Shown here one piece after another: positions 15,617-25,889 of a stretch of 64,000 bases of DNA. Source of the DNA: Streptomyces xanthophaeus (GTDB taxonomy: Bacteria; Actinomycetota; Actinomycetes; Streptomycetales; Streptomycetaceae); the NCBI RefSeq assembly GCF_030440515.1, contig NZ_CP076543.1:5156501-5220500 (forward strand), written 5' to 3'. Within the stretch, counting starts at the first letter, position 1; each line of letters starts with the position of its first letter. The translations under genes were made by a program, and so were the position numbers. A model generated the notes under the pieces. It was given only the letters and a program-made list of their open reading frames with translations. It made no database searches and had not been told where the DNA came from.

Positions 15617-16756
15617 GTGAGAGTCATAGTCGTCGGAGGCGGCGTGGTCGGCACCATGCACGCCTGGCAAGCAGTCGAACGCGGCCACGAGGTCGTCCAG
15701 ATCGAGCGAGAAGCGGAGGCCCGCGGCGCGTCCCTGCGTAATTTCGGCCAGATCTGGGTCAGCGGACGGGCCGGGGGAGAGGAGCTCGACACCGCCCTGC
15801 GGGCCCGCGAGCTCTGGGAGCGCATCGGCGCGGAGGTGCCCGGCCTGGGCTTCCGCGCCAACGGCTCCCTCACCCCCGTCCGTACCGCTCGCGAACTCGC
15901 GGTCGCCGAGGCGGCCCTGGCCCGCCCGGACGCCGCCGCCCGCGGCTACAAGCTGCTCACCGCGGCCGAGGCGCGGGAGATCAACCCGGCCCTGCGCGGC
16001 GCGTTCGAGGCCGCACTGTGGTGCGAGCGGGACGCGGCCGTGGAGCCACGCACCGCGCAGCTCCACCTCCGGGAGGCCCTGCGCACCCGCGCCGCCGGCC
16101 GCTACACCTTCCTCGCCGGGCGTGAGGTCCGCGAGGTGGCCGGCCTCGGGGCCGGCCCCGCAGCCGTCCGCGACGACCACGGCGACGTCCACCGCGCCGA
16201 CGCGGTGGTCCTGGCCACCGGTGCCTGGCTGTCCGGCCTGGTCCGCGAACTGGTCCCCGACCTGCCCGTGCGCCGCGTCCGCCTCCAGATGATGCAGACC
16301 GACCCGCTCGGCGAGCCGCTCACCACCTCCGTCGCGGACGCCGACAGCTTCCGCTACTACCCCGCCTACAAGTCCCCCGCGCTCGACACCCTCAACGCCG
16401 AGCAGGCGCAGGCGCCGATCGCCGCCGAGCACAAGATGCAGCTGCTGATGGTCCAGCGCCGCGACGGCGGACTGACCATCGGCGACACCCATGAGTACGA
16501 GCACCCCTTCGCCTTCGACACCCTCGAAGACCCCTACGAGCACGTCGCCGCCGTGGCCGAATCCTTCCTCGGCCGCCCGCTGCCGAGGATCCGCCACCGC
16601 TGGGCCGGCGTGTACGCGCAGTGCACCGACACCACCCGCGTCGTCCACCGCCAGCAGGTGGCCGACGGCGTCTGGCTGGTGACCGGACCCGGCGGGCGCG
16701 GCATGACCTGCTCGCCCGCCATAGCCGAGACCACCGCGAACGAACTGGGCTGGTAA
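15617..16756 (+). CDS. FAD-dependent oxidoreductase, TIGR03364 type (aminophosphonate oxidase candidate)
   Basis: 379 residues. The FAD-binding Rossmann motif is at the start (VIVVGGGVVGTMHAWQAVERGHEV), followed by a DAO fold with the family's ASLRNFGQIWVSG segment and a C-terminal VTGPGGRGMTCSPAIAE that closes the FAD site. The TIGR03364 family is described as occurring beside phosphonatase-like hydrolases and phosphonate transporters, and is proposed to deaminate an aminophosphonate close to 2-aminoethylphosphonate. That context is complete here. GTG 15617 starts exactly at the Rossmann strand. It is 5 bp upstream of the hydrolase. Confidence 0.88.
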   Translation: MRVIVVGGGVVGTMHAWQAVERGHEVVQIEREAEARGASLRNFGQIWVSGRAGGEELDTALRARELWERIGAEVPGLGFRANGSLTPVRTARELAVAEAALARPDAAARGYKLLTAAEAREINPALRGAFEAALWCERDAAVEPRTAQLHLREALRTRAAGRYTFLAGREVREVAGLGAGPAAVRDDHGDVHRADAVVLATGAWLSGLVRELVPDLPVRRVRLQMMQTDPLGEPLTTSVADADSFRYYPAYKSPALDTLNAEQAQAPIAAEHKMQLLMVQRRDGGLTIGDTHEYEHPFAFDTLEDPYEHVAAVAESFLGRPLPRIRHRWAGVYAQCTDTTRVVHRQQVADGVWLVTGPGGRGMTCSPAIAETTANELGW

Positions 16757-16761
16757 GTCAG

Positions 16762-17498
16762 ATGAGCGACATCACACCCGAAACCGACGTCACCCGCGGC
16801 AAGCTGGTCGTCCTCGACATGGCCGGCACCACCGTCGCCGACGGCGGCCTCGTCGAGCGCGCCTTCGAGCAGGCCGCCCAGCACCTCGGCGTCGAGCCCG
16901 GCACCCCCGACCACGCCGAGAAGCTCCGGTACGTCCTCGACACCATGGGCGAGTCCAAGATCTCGGTCTTCCGCCACCTCTTCGGTACGGAGGAGCTCGC
17001 CCGCCGCGCCAACTCCGCCTTCGAGGAGGCCTACGGAGCCCTCGTCGACGGCGGTCTCGTCGCCCCGCTCCCCGGCGCCCGCGCCGCGATCGAGCAGCTC
17101 CGCGCCGACGGCCGCACCGTCGTCCTGACCACCGGCTTCGCCCGGGTCACCCAGGACGCCATCCTCGACGCCCTCGGCTGGCAGGACCTCGCCGACCTCA
17201 CCCTGTGCCCCGCCGACGCGGGCGGCCGCGGCCGCCCGTACCCGGACATGGTGCTGACCGCGTTCCTGCGCACCGGCGCCGTGGCCGACGTGAGCGACGT
17301 CGTGGTCGCGGGCGACACCGCCTACGACATGCTCAGCGGCCGCCGCGCAGGCGCCGGGACCGTGGCGGGCGTCCTCACCGGCGCCCACGACCGCGCGGCG
17401 CTCACCCGGCACGGCGCGACCCACGTCCTGGACTCCGTCGCCGAACTCCCCGCCCTCCTCGCCCTCCTCGCCCTCCCCACCCCGCCCGTGGAGTCGCC

Positions 17499-17502
<4 letters not shown>
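16762..17502 (+). CDS. Phosphonatase-like HAD hydrolase (TIGR03351 type)
   Basis: 246 residues. HAD motif I is LVVLDMAGTTVADGG (D-x-A-G-T-T-x, as in phosphonoacetaldehyde hydrolase), motif II is the Thr in VLTTGF, and motif IV is VVAGDTAYDM. The cap domain follows motif I. With the oxidase upstream, the likely sequence is oxidation of an aminophosphonate to an aldehyde, followed by C-P bond cleavage to release phosphate. The stop overlaps the start of the ATPase gene (GTGA), indicating translational coupling. Confidence 0.88.
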
Positions 17503-18540
<1,038 letters not shown>

Positions 18541-18548
<8 letters not shown>

Positions 18549-19554
18549 GGCCACGCGGCGCGCGGCCGTGCCGGCTCAGGACCGGGGCTCCGCCCCGGAC
18601 CCCGCCCCGGACCCCGCGCCTCGAACGCCGGCAGGGCTCAAAGATCGGGGCTCCGTCCCGGGCCCCGCGCCTCGAACGCCGGCAGGGCTCAAAGATCGGG
18701 GCTCCGCCCCGGGCCCCGCGCCTCGAACGCCGGCGGGGCTGAATTCGGCGCTGTGGGCCCTGCCGCCCGTTGCCGTACTCGCGTTCGTGTTCCTGTATCC
18801 GCTTGCGCTGGTCGTCCAGCAGTCGCTCAGCCCCGAGAACGGTGGCGGCGCCTTCGACGCGTACGCCTCCGTCTTCGCCTCGCAGAGCTTCCGCGAGGCC
18901 CTCGGGACCACCGTCTGGCTGGCCGTCGGTGCGACTGCCGGCTGCCTCGTACTCGGCTTCACGCTCGCGCTGATCATCGCCTTCGTGCCCTTCCCCGGGG
19001 CCCGCGCCGTCGCCAAGTTCATCGACGTCTTCCTCTCCTTCCCCTCCTTCCTCATCACCCTCGCCCTCCTCTTCGTCTACGGAACGGTCGGCATGGCCAA
19101 CGGCCTCGTCACCGACCTCACCGGCGCCGCCGAAGGGCCCTTCCACTTCCTCACCACCCCCTGGGGCGTCCTGCTCGCGGAGATCACGTACTTCACGCCC
19201 TTCGTGATGCGCCCGCTGCTCGCCGCCTTCTCCCAGCTGGACACCGCCCAGCTGGAGGTCGCCGCCGGCCTCGGCGCCCGGCCCGCCCGGATCGTCCGGC
19301 AGGTGATCCTGCCCGAGGCCCTCCCGGCCCTCGCCGCCGGCGGCAGCCTCGTCCTGGTCATGTGCCTGAACGAGTTCGGGATCGTCCTGTTCACCGGCGC
19401 CAAGGACGTCACGACCCTCCCGATGCTCATCTACGGCAAGGCCATCCTCGAATCCGACTACGCGGCCGCCTGCGTGGTCGCCGTCGTCAACATCGCGATA
19501 TCCGTCGGCCTGTTCGGCCTCTACCGGGTGGTGGGCAAGCGTGCTGGTGCATAG
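18541..19554 (+). CDS. ABC transporter permease (PhnU-like) with a repeat-derived N-terminus
   Basis: 337 residues. Residues about 14-66 are three tandem copies of a 17-residue unit (DRGSAPGPAPRTPAGLK). They are encoded by the intergenic repeat that elsewhere in this window lies between genes. The normal permease begins at about residue 68 (ALWALPPVAVLAFVFLYPLAL) and has six membrane helices. The inner-membrane ATPase-contact EAA loop is EVAAGLGARPARIVRQVILPEALP. The ATG overlaps the ATPase stop by 8 bp. The disordered cytoplasmic extension is probably tolerated rather than functional. Confidence 0.9.
18580..18741. repeat. Three tandem copies of the dispersed CGCGCCTC-AACGCCGGC repeat inside a CDS
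   Basis: Units of about 51 bp carry GGGGCTCCGCCCCGG and CGCGCCTCGAACGCCGGC. Each is a multiple of three, so the reading frame of the permease gene is kept. Confidence 0.85.
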
Positions 19555-20338
19555 CAAGAGCGGCCGCTGGGCCGCCTGGGGCCTCTTCGGCCTCCTCTTC
19601 CTGCCGCTGTTCGCCCTGCCCCTGCTCGTCGTGGTCGCGGCCTCCTTCGCCACCCACTGGTCCGGGGCCTTCCCCTCCGGTCCGACCACCGAGAACTACG
19701 CGGCCGCCGTGCGCGGCGAATCCCTCCAGGCCCTGACCACCAGCCTGGTCACCGCCCTGGCCGCCAGCCTCCTCGCGCTCGCCGTCGGGACCTGGGCCGC
19801 GCTGGCCGCCGCCACGCTGAGGAAGAGCGCGAAGCGGGTCCTGGACGCGCTGTTCATGCTGCCCGTCGCCGTGCCGTCCGTCGTCGTCGGCCTCGCCGTG
19901 CTCGTCGCCTTCAGCCGGCCCCCGGTCCTGCTCAACGGCACCAGCTCGATCGTCATCCTGGCGCACACGATTCTTGTCACGGCGTTCGCCCACCAGTCGG
20001 TTTCGGCGGCGATCGTACGGCTCGACCCCGCGTACGAGCAGGCGGCCGCCTCCCTGGGCGCCCGTCCCGCGTACGTCCTGTGGCGGGTCAGACTCCCCCT
20101 CCTGCTGCCGTCCCTCACAGCCGCGGCCGGTCTCTGCTTCGCCCTGTCCATGGGCGAGCTGAGCGCCACGATGATGCTCTACCCGCCGGACTGGATGCCC
20201 CTCCCCGTCCGCATCTTCACCGCCACCGACCGCGGTTCGCTCTACGGCGGCTCCGCCGTCGCCGTGGTCCTGATGGCCACCACCCTGCTGGTCCTCCTGG
20301 CCGTCTCCCGCGTCCGCACCAGGGCCTCCTACCGCTGA
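19541..20338 (+). CDS. ABC transporter permease (PhnV-like)
   Basis: 265 residues with six hydrophobic helices (WAAWGLFGLLFLPLFALPLLVVVAA, ALTTSLVTALAASLLALAVGTWAAL, LFMLPVAVPSVVVGLAVLVAF and others). The EAA loop is YEQAAASLGARPAYVLWRVRLPLLLP. GTG 19541 lies inside the end of the preceding permease gene (14-bp overlap). It is the second membrane subunit of the importer. The stop is followed by 61 bp to the binding-protein gene, which has its own ribosome site. Confidence 0.9.
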   Translation: MLVHSKSGRWAAWGLFGLLFLPLFALPLLVVVAASFATHWSGAFPSGPTTENYAAAVRGESLQALTTSLVTALAASLLALAVGTWAALAAATLRKSAKRVLDALFMLPVAVPSVVVGLAVLVAFSRPPVLLNGTSSIVILAHTILVTAFAHQSVSAAIVRLDPAYEQAAASLGARPAYVLWRVRLPLLLPSLTAAAGLCFALSMGELSATMMLYPPDWMPLPVRIFTATDRGSLYGGSAVAVVLMATTLLVLLAVSRVRTRASYR

Positions 20339-20399
20339 ACCGCTCGCCCCTCACGACCCCGACTCCCTTTCCGACTCCCTTTCCCCGTAAGGAAGTTCC

Positions 20400-21476
20400 A
20401 TGACCGGCAAGAGACTCCTGCGCACCGCCACCGTCGTCACCGGCGCCCTCGCCCTCGCCTCCTCCCTCACCGCCTGCGGCGGCGGTACCTCCGCCGCCGG
20501 CTCCGAGGGCGGCGAGAAGGTCGTCACCGTCTACAGCGCCGACGGCCTCAAGAGCGAGAAGGGCGACGGCTGGTACGACAAGGTCTTCGCCGACTTCACC
20601 AAGAAGACCGGCATCGAGGTCAAGTACGTCGAGGGCGGCTCCGGCGAGATGGTGCAGCGCGCCGTCCGCGAGAAGACCAACACCCAGGCCGACGTACTGA
20701 TCACCCTGCCGCCCTTCATTCAGCAGGCCGACGGCAAGGGCCTGCTCCAGCCCTACAAGCCCCAGGGATCCGACAAGGTCAACGGCGCGGACAAGGCCGC
20801 CGACGGCAAGTGGACCTCGGTCGTCAAGAACTACTTCGGCTTCGTCTACAACAAGAAAGAGCTCACCGAGGCCCCCAAGACCTGGGAGGAGCTCCTGGAC
20901 GCCAAGTACAAGGGCAAGCTGCAGTACTCCACCCCGGGTGTCGCGGGCGACGGCACCGCCGTGCTCATCAAGTCGATGCACGACTTCGGCGGCCAGGAGC
21001 CGGCGATGGACTACCTGAAGAAGCTCCAGGCCAACAACGTGGGCCCGTCCTCCTCCACCAGCAAGCTGGCGCCCAAGACCGACAAGGGCGAGCTGCTCGT
21101 GGCCAACGGCGACGTCCAGATGAACTTCGCGCAGTCCAAGTCCATGCCGAACCTGGGCATCTGGTTCCCGGCGAAGGAGGGCGGCAAGCCCACCAGCTTC
21201 GCCCTGCCGTACGCGGCCGGCCTCGTCGACAAGGCCCCGCACACCGAGAACGGCAAGAAGCTCCTCGACTTCCTGCTCGGCGAGGAGGCCCAGCAGCTGG
21301 TCAGCGGGGTCGGCGGCGGCTTCCCGGCGCGCACCGACGTCAAGCCGACCGACGCCAACGCCGTCGAACTCACCAAGCTCATGACGGGCGTGGAGATCTT
21401 CGAGCCGAACTGGGCCGACATCGACAAGAACCTCACCGGCTACGTCGACGCGTGGAAGTCGGCAACCGGAAGCTGA
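20400..21476 (+). CDS. Aminophosphonate ABC transporter substrate-binding lipoprotein (PhnS-like)
   Basis: 358 residues. The N-terminus is a lipoprotein signal (LALASSLTACGGG) with the lipobox Cys at about residue 26. The rest is a class II binding-protein fold of the iron/thiamine/phosphonate group (VVTVYSADGLKSE, FADFTKKTGIEVKYVEGGSGEMVQR, then SFALPYAAGLV and HTENGKKLLDFLLGEEAQQL). Start ATG 20400 follows GTAAGGAAG. It delivers substrate to the two permeases just upstream. Substrate is inferred from the operon, not from binding residues. Confidence 0.9.
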   Translation: MTGKRLLRTATVVTGALALASSLTACGGGTSAAGSEGGEKVVTVYSADGLKSEKGDGWYDKVFADFTKKTGIEVKYVEGGSGEMVQRAVREKTNTQADVLITLPPFIQQADGKGLLQPYKPQGSDKVNGADKAADGKWTSVVKNYFGFVYNKKELTEAPKTWEELLDAKYKGKLQYSTPGVAGDGTAVLIKSMHDFGGQEPAMDYLKKLQANNVGPSSSTSKLAPKTDKGELLVANGDVQMNFAQSKSMPNLGIWFPAKEGGKPTSFALPYAAGLVDKAPHTENGKKLLDFLLGEEAQQLVSGVGGGFPARTDVKPTDANAVELTKLMTGVEIFEPNWADIDKNLTGYVDAWKSATGS

Positions 21477-21520
21477 CTGGTTACTTGCCGGCCACCCCCG
21501 ACCGGCAGAGTGACCTTTGT

Positions 21521-21561
21521 ATAACGGGTCTGGACCGAAGACCGCACCTTCGGTCCGGACC
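21521..21561. promoter_or_regulatory. Second GntR-type box merged with a stem-loop before the phosphatase gene
   Basis: TAACGGGTCTGGACC (21522-21536) matches the box at 15526-15540. The same bases form the left arm of a 14-bp stem (21527-21540 with 21548-21561, one wobble-type mismatch, 7-base loop). It may serve as operator, terminator of the transporter transcript, or both. Confidence 0.55.
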
Positions 21562-21646
21562 CGGCGCACACCGGAACGCACGCCGCACGCCGCACGCCGG
21601 AAATCCCCCGCTCCTTTCGCCGCTCACTTGCTCCCAGGAGGAGTAC

Positions 21647-23176
21647 GTGTCCCCTGTCCTGCCCGGACGTCGTGCCATCGCCACGACCGCCGTCACCTCC
21701 GCCCTGATCGCCGCCACCGCCCTGGCCACCTCCACCTCCGCCGGCGCCGCCGCGGCCGCGGTCAACACCGACAAGGTCCTCGTCATCGGCATCGACGGCG
21801 CGGTCCTGGACCGCGTCAAAGCTGCCGACGCACCCCACCTGAACGGCCTGATGGCCCAGGGCCTGACCGCCCGCAGCACCCTCTACGCGAGCCCGATGGC
21901 CGCCACCTCCTCGGGCCCCGGCTGGTCCACCATCGCCACCGGGGTCTGGCCCGACAAGCACGGCGTGAAGGACAACTCCTTCACCGGCAAGAACTACGCC
22001 GCCTACCCGGACTTCCTGACCCGCATCGAGAACGCCAAGCCGGCGCTCAACACGTACGCGGCCGCCGACTGGGAGCCCATCACCTCCACCGACCAGAACG
22101 GCCCGATCTTCTCCTCGAAGGTCGACAAGCGCCTCTCCCTCAAGGGCGACCGCGACGGATACCGCACCGAGGACCCGAAGATCGCCGCGGCCGCCGCCGC
22201 CGAACTGCGTGACCAGAACCCGGACGCCGCCTTCGTCTACCTCGGCGAGATCGACGCGGCCGGCCACTCCTACGGCGCGGCCAGCCAGCAGTACCTCGAC
22301 ACCATCGCCCGCGTCGACACCCTGGTCGGCCAGCTCCTCACCGCCGTCAAGAACCGCCCGGCGTACGCCCAGGAGAACTGGAAGATCCTGGTCACCACCG
22401 ACCACGGCCACACCGACTCCGGCGGCCACGGCGGCTCGACCATCCAGGAGCGCGGCACCTTCGTCATCGCCAAGGGCGCGGGCATCCCGGCCGGCTCCGT
22501 ACGCGCCGACGTGCGGCTGGCCGATGTCGCCGCCACCGCCCTCGCCCAGGTCGGCGTCAGCGGCTCCGGCCTCGACGGCGTCCCGCTGAACGCCCCGGAC
22601 GACGACCCCTTCGACACCCTGCGCCCGAACCTCCAGGCCCGGGTGGACGAGACGGGCATCCCGGCCGGCGTGAAGGGCTTCACGCACACCCCGCCCGCCG
22701 GCTGGTCCGTCGACAACTCCAGGATGGGCACGGGCGGTGTCACCGAGTGGGCCGGCTGGGCGTTCGCGACCGACGAGTTCTGGAGCCAGTCGCAGCGCGA
22801 CCAGTGGCGCGAGCTGAACGTCCGCTCCCGTGACGTATTCGCCGTCGCCGACTCCGACGAGTGGGACGACAAGAGCCACACCGGCGCCTTCGACTCCACC
22901 CTCGTCACCCCCAAGTGGGCGGTCAGCGGCGGCAGCACGCGGAATCTGACCTTCCAGACGCACTACCGCCACGAGGCAGGCCAGACCGCCCAGGTCCTGG
23001 TCTCCTACAACGGCGCCGCCCCGGCCGTGGTGAAGACCTACACCGCCGACGCAGTCGCCAAGTCCGAGTCCCTCGCCCTCCAGGTCCCGGCCGGCGCCAC
23101 CGACGTCCAGGTCCGCTTCCGCTACAGCGGCAACAACAACTGGTTCTGGACCGTCGACAACGTCCGCCTGGGCTGA
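21647..23176 (+). CDS. Secreted alkaline-phosphatase-superfamily protein (phosphodiesterase type)
   Basis: 509 residues. A signal peptide (RRAIATTAVTSALIAATALA) precedes a type I phosphodiesterase/nucleotide-pyrophosphatase-like domain: the first metal Asp is in VLVIGIDGAVLD, the nucleophile Ser/Thr is expected in SSGPGWSTIATGVWPDKHGV, further metal ligands lie in YLGEIDAAGHSYG and TTDHGHTDSGGHGG. From about residue 330 a beta-sandwich carbohydrate-binding-like domain follows (GVTEWAGWAFATDEFW...NNWFWTVDNVRLG). GTG 21647 has AGGAGG upstream. Its place after the transporter and its matching operator suggest it releases phosphonate or phosphate from extracellular esters. Confidence 0.85.
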   Translation: MSPVLPGRRAIATTAVTSALIAATALATSTSAGAAAAAVNTDKVLVIGIDGAVLDRVKAADAPHLNGLMAQGLTARSTLYASPMAATSSGPGWSTIATGVWPDKHGVKDNSFTGKNYAAYPDFLTRIENAKPALNTYAAADWEPITSTDQNGPIFSSKVDKRLSLKGDRDGYRTEDPKIAAAAAAELRDQNPDAAFVYLGEIDAAGHSYGAASQQYLDTIARVDTLVGQLLTAVKNRPAYAQENWKILVTTDHGHTDSGGHGGSTIQERGTFVIAKGAGIPAGSVRADVRLADVAATALAQVGVSGSGLDGVPLNAPDDDPFDTLRPNLQARVDETGIPAGVKGFTHTPPAGWSVDNSRMGTGGVTEWAGWAFATDEFWSQSQRDQWRELNVRSRDVFAVADSDEWDDKSHTGAFDSTLVTPKWAVSGGSTRNLTFQTHYRHEAGQTAQVLVSYNGAAPAVVKTYTADAVAKSESLALQVPAGATDVQVRFRYSGNNNWFWTVDNVRLG

Positions 23177-23329
23177 TTTCCTGGGCGATCACCTGGACGG
23201 TCACCCGGGCTGACCGGCCCTGATCGCGATCCGGGTCCGGGCTGTGGACGTCAAGGACGTCCGCGGCCCGGCCCCGATAGGGTGGTACAGACCAGAGGTC
23301 GCAGGTCACCGAGAGCGGAGAACAGTCCA

Positions 23330-24109
23330 GTGGCAGAGCGCAAGCCGATCGAATCCTGGCTCACCGACATGGACGGGGTCCTCATCCACGAGGGCACCCC
23401 GATCCCCGGCGCCGATGCCTTCATCAAGCGGCTGCGCGAGTCCGGCAAGCCCTTCCTGGTGCTGACCAACAACTCGATCTACACCCCGCGCGACCTCCAG
23501 GCCCGCCTGAGCCGCATGGGTCTGGACGTTCCCGTCGAGAACATCTGGACCTCGGCGCTGGCCACCGCGAAGTTCCTCGACGACCAGCGTCCGGGCGGCA
23601 CGGCGTACGTCATCGGCGAGGCCGGCCTGACCACCGCCCTCCACGACATCGGCTACATCCTGACCGACCACGAGCCCGACTACGTGGTCCTGGGCGAGAC
23701 CCGGACGTACAGCTTCGAGGCGATGACCAAGGCGGTGCGCCTGATCAACGCGGGTGCGCGCTTCATCTGCACCAACCCCGACGAGACCGGCCCCTCCACC
23801 GAGGGCCCGCTCCCGGCGACCGGCGCCGTCGCCGCGCTGATCACCAAGGCGACCGGCAAGAAGCCGTACTTCGCCGGCAAGCCGAACCCGCTGATGATGC
23901 GTACCGGCCTGAACGCCATCGGCGCGCACTCGGAGACCAGCGCGATGATCGGCGACCGAATGGACACCGACGTGCTGGCCGGTCTGGAGGCGGGCATGCA
24001 GACCTTCCTCGTCCTCACCGGCCTGACCACCGAGCAGGACACCGAGAAGTTCCCGTTCCGCCCGACCAGGACGGTCGCCTCGATCGCGGACCTGGTCGAC
24101 CTGGTCTGA
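23330..24109 (+). CDS. HAD-IIA (NagD-like) phosphatase
   Basis: 259 residues. Motif I is WLTDMDGVLIHEG, motif II FLVLTNNS, the Lys is in FAGKPNPLMM and motif IV is AMIGDRMDTDVLAGLEAG. The C2-type cap lies in the middle (TAYVIGEAGLTTAL...DYVVLGETRTYSFE). NagD-family enzymes dephosphorylate sugar phosphates and nucleotides; p-nitrophenyl phosphate is the usual test substrate. GTG 23330 is chosen because the conserved fold begins 10 residues on. It may be the last gene of the phosphonate locus or independent; 153 bp separate it. Confidence 0.88.
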   Translation: MAERKPIESWLTDMDGVLIHEGTPIPGADAFIKRLRESGKPFLVLTNNSIYTPRDLQARLSRMGLDVPVENIWTSALATAKFLDDQRPGGTAYVIGEAGLTTALHDIGYILTDHEPDYVVLGETRTYSFEAMTKAVRLINAGARFICTNPDETGPSTEGPLPATGAVAALITKATGKKPYFAGKPNPLMMRTGLNAIGAHSETSAMIGDRMDTDVLAGLEAGMQTFLVLTGLTTEQDTEKFPFRPTRTVASIADLVDLV

Positions 24110-24223
24110 CGCGTACGGCCGAACGGGCGTACCGCGTTTGGGGCGTACGGCCGACACGTACGGCGCCGCTCCGGATGCGCGGCGGCGCGCCGCGCGTGAA
24201 TCTCCTTGTCGAGGAGGTTCACC

Positions 24224-24823
24224 ATGCGCAGTGTTCCGATCGCTGTCCGCGCCACCGCGATGGCCGTCGTCCTGGCGGCATTCTCGGCGGTGACCGCGCC
24301 GATCGCCCTCGCGGGCGAGGAGGACCGCGGTGACCGCGGAGACCGAGGCAGCGTCGCGGTCGACCCGAATCCGGCTCACCCCGGAGCGCAGGTCAAGCTG
24401 CGCGTCCAGGGCTGTGACGGCACCCGCGGATCGGCCAAGTCCGCCGCTTTCGTGTCGGACGTAGACCTCTACGGCCGGGACGGCGGCCGCAGCCCGCTCT
24501 ACGGCGACGCGATGATCAGCTCGCACGTCTCGCCCGGCTGGCACTCCGTCCGGGTGACGTGCGACGGCCACGACAAGGTCAGCGGCTCCGTCCAGATCTC
24601 CGAGTACCGCCACCCGTCCCACCACGCCACACCCGTCTGGCCGGTCCACGCGGGCGGCGGCGGCATGTCCGCCGAACTCGCGGCGGAGTCGGCCAAGAAG
24701 GCCCACGGTGCCGACGGACCGGGGCTGCCGCACACGGTGATCGGTGCCGTCCTCGCCGCGGTCGCCACACTGGCCGTCGCGGGCCGGGCGCTGGCCCTGC
24801 GCCGCCGCCGCAGCGGGGAGTGA
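24224..24823 (+). CDS. Secreted membrane-anchored protein paired with class F sortase
   Basis: 199 residues from ATG 24224, with GAGGAGG upstream. There is a signal peptide (VRATAMAVVLAAFSAVTAPIALA), then a roughly 90-residue beta domain with two Cys (VQGCDGT and VTCDGH), and a His-rich stretch (YRHPSHHATPVWPVHAG). The C-terminus is GLPHT followed by a hydrophobic helix and ALRRRRSGE, resembling a sorting signal that lacks the final Gly (LPHTV). The class F sortase begins 65 bp downstream, so it is the obvious candidate enzyme. Confidence 0.8.
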   Translation: MRSVPIAVRATAMAVVLAAFSAVTAPIALAGEEDRGDRGDRGSVAVDPNPAHPGAQVKLRVQGCDGTRGSAKSAAFVSDVDLYGRDGGRSPLYGDAMISSHVSPGWHSVRVTCDGHDKVSGSVQISEYRHPSHHATPVWPVHAGGGGMSAELAAESAKKAHGADGPGLPHTVIGAVLAAVATLAVAGRALALRRRRSGE

Positions 24824-24826
24824 GGC

Positions 24827-24896
24827 CGGTGAGCCCCGGTGGATGTCGGTGGATCCCGGTGGATGCCGGCGGGTACCGGTGAGCGCCGGTGAGTGA
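24827..24896 (+). repeat. Seven 10-bp tandem units between sortase substrate and sortase
   Basis: Units begin CGGTG or CGGCG at 24827, 24837, 24847, 24857, 24867, 24877 and 24887. They span the whole gap and run into the sortase start codon. Each unit carries a GGTG, giving repeated weak ribosome-site-like cores. Confidence 0.75.
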
Positions 24897-25557
24897 GGAC
24901 AAGGCCTCCGCCGGCGGCCGGCTGCTGACCTTCGCCGCCTGGGCGGTGCTGGTGCTCGGCCTGTGGCTGTGGGGCCGCCAGCTCACCGTGGCGCCGGCCC
25001 CGCCGGCCGGTCAGGCCGGCGGGACGGTGGGTCCGGGGCTGCCGGCCGCGCACGCCCCGCTGGCCGCGGCCCCGCCCCAGCGCGTCGACGTGCCCTCCAT
25101 AGGCATCCAGGCCCCGGTGATCTCCCGGGACCTGGACAAGGACGGGGCGATCGAGCCGCCCCCGTACGACCAGCCCGGCACGGTGGGCTGGTGGGGCAGG
25201 GGCACCCAGCCGGGGACGGCCGGGACGGCTCTGATGGTGGGGCACGTGGACACCCGCTCCAAGCCGGCGGTGTTCTACGGTCTGAGCTCCGCGCAGCCGG
25301 GCGACAAGGTGCGGGTGGTGCGGACGGACGGCTCGGTCGCCGAGTTCACGATCGAGGACGTACGGGTCTACGAGCGCGCCGCCTTCGACGCCCACAAGGC
25401 CTACGGCCAGCGGGTCCGGGGCCGCGCGGAGCTGAGGCTGGTGACCTGCGGGGGTTCGTACGACAAGGTGGCCAAGGAGTACACGGCGAACGTGGTGGTC
25501 TCCGCCTACCTGACGGGCGTGGGAGCCCGCCCGGGCGCGCCCGGCACCGCGGCCTGA
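24889..25557 (+). CDS. Class F sortase
   Basis: 222 residues: short start, one membrane helix (LLTFAAWAVLVLGLWLWG), a Pro/Ala linker, then a sortase barrel from about residue 65 (QRVDVPSIGIQAPVI). Catalytic His is in MVGHVDT and Cys in LRLVTCGGSY. The Arg usually found shortly before the last strand is not obvious (YTANVVVSA). The Arg in ELRLVTC or the later R may compensate, or my alignment is off. The start GTG lies in the last unit of a 10-bp tandem repeat. Its partner is probably the preceding secreted protein. Confidence 0.88.
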   Translation: MSEDKASAGGRLLTFAAWAVLVLGLWLWGRQLTVAPAPPAGQAGGTVGPGLPAAHAPLAAAPPQRVDVPSIGIQAPVISRDLDKDGAIEPPPYDQPGTVGWWGRGTQPGTAGTALMVGHVDTRSKPAVFYGLSSAQPGDKVRVVRTDGSVAEFTIEDVRVYERAAFDAHKAYGQRVRGRAELRLVTCGGSYDKVAKEYTANVVVSAYLTGVGARPGAPGTAA

Positions 25558-25579
25558 GGCCCTGTGCAGAGGACACGAA

Positions 25580-25612
25580 GAAGCCCCCCGCAGCTTTCGC
25601 TGCGAGGGGCTT
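25580..25612. terminator. Bidirectional terminator between class F sortase and tRNA-Lys
   Basis: GAAGCCCCCCGCAG and CTGCGAGGGGCTTC form a stem with one mismatch around CTTTCG. It lies between the sortase stop and the 3' end of the convergent tRNA. Confidence 0.8.
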
Positions 25613-25622
25613 CCTCCGTCTG

Positions 25623-25696
25623 TGCGCCGCCAGGGACTCGAACCCCGGACCCGCTGATTAAGAGTCAGCTGCTCTAACCAACTGAGCTAGCGGCGC
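25623..25696 (-). tRNA. tRNA-Lys (anticodon CUU), copy 1
   Basis: A 74-base cloverleaf with GCGCCGC/GCGGCGC acceptor stem, discriminator A, T-loop GGTTCGAGTCC and anticodon loop ACTCTTAAT (CUU). CCA is not encoded. It is identical to copies at 33910 and 50075. The upstream sequence (on its own strand CTGTCAGCAA) is also conserved among copies. Confidence 0.97.
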
Positions 25697-25889
25697 TTGC
25701 TGACAGGGAAAACTCTACCCCACCTCCAGGGGTGCCCGTGACCAGCCACGCCCACCTTGTCCGATTAACCCATGTTTGAGGGGTTTATCGTGCACCATAT
25801 GTCTGCGCGTGCCACATCTGATGCTTCATCAGCTGTGGCTCCGGCCGACCGGTGGACGAGTGGACGAGCAGGGGAGTGGACGGAACCGC

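Noticed and set aside
20810..21646. 788-residue frame joining the binding-protein region to the secreted phosphatase
   Set aside because: The first part is the wrong frame of the lipoprotein gene. AGGAGG and a signal peptide mark the start at 21647.
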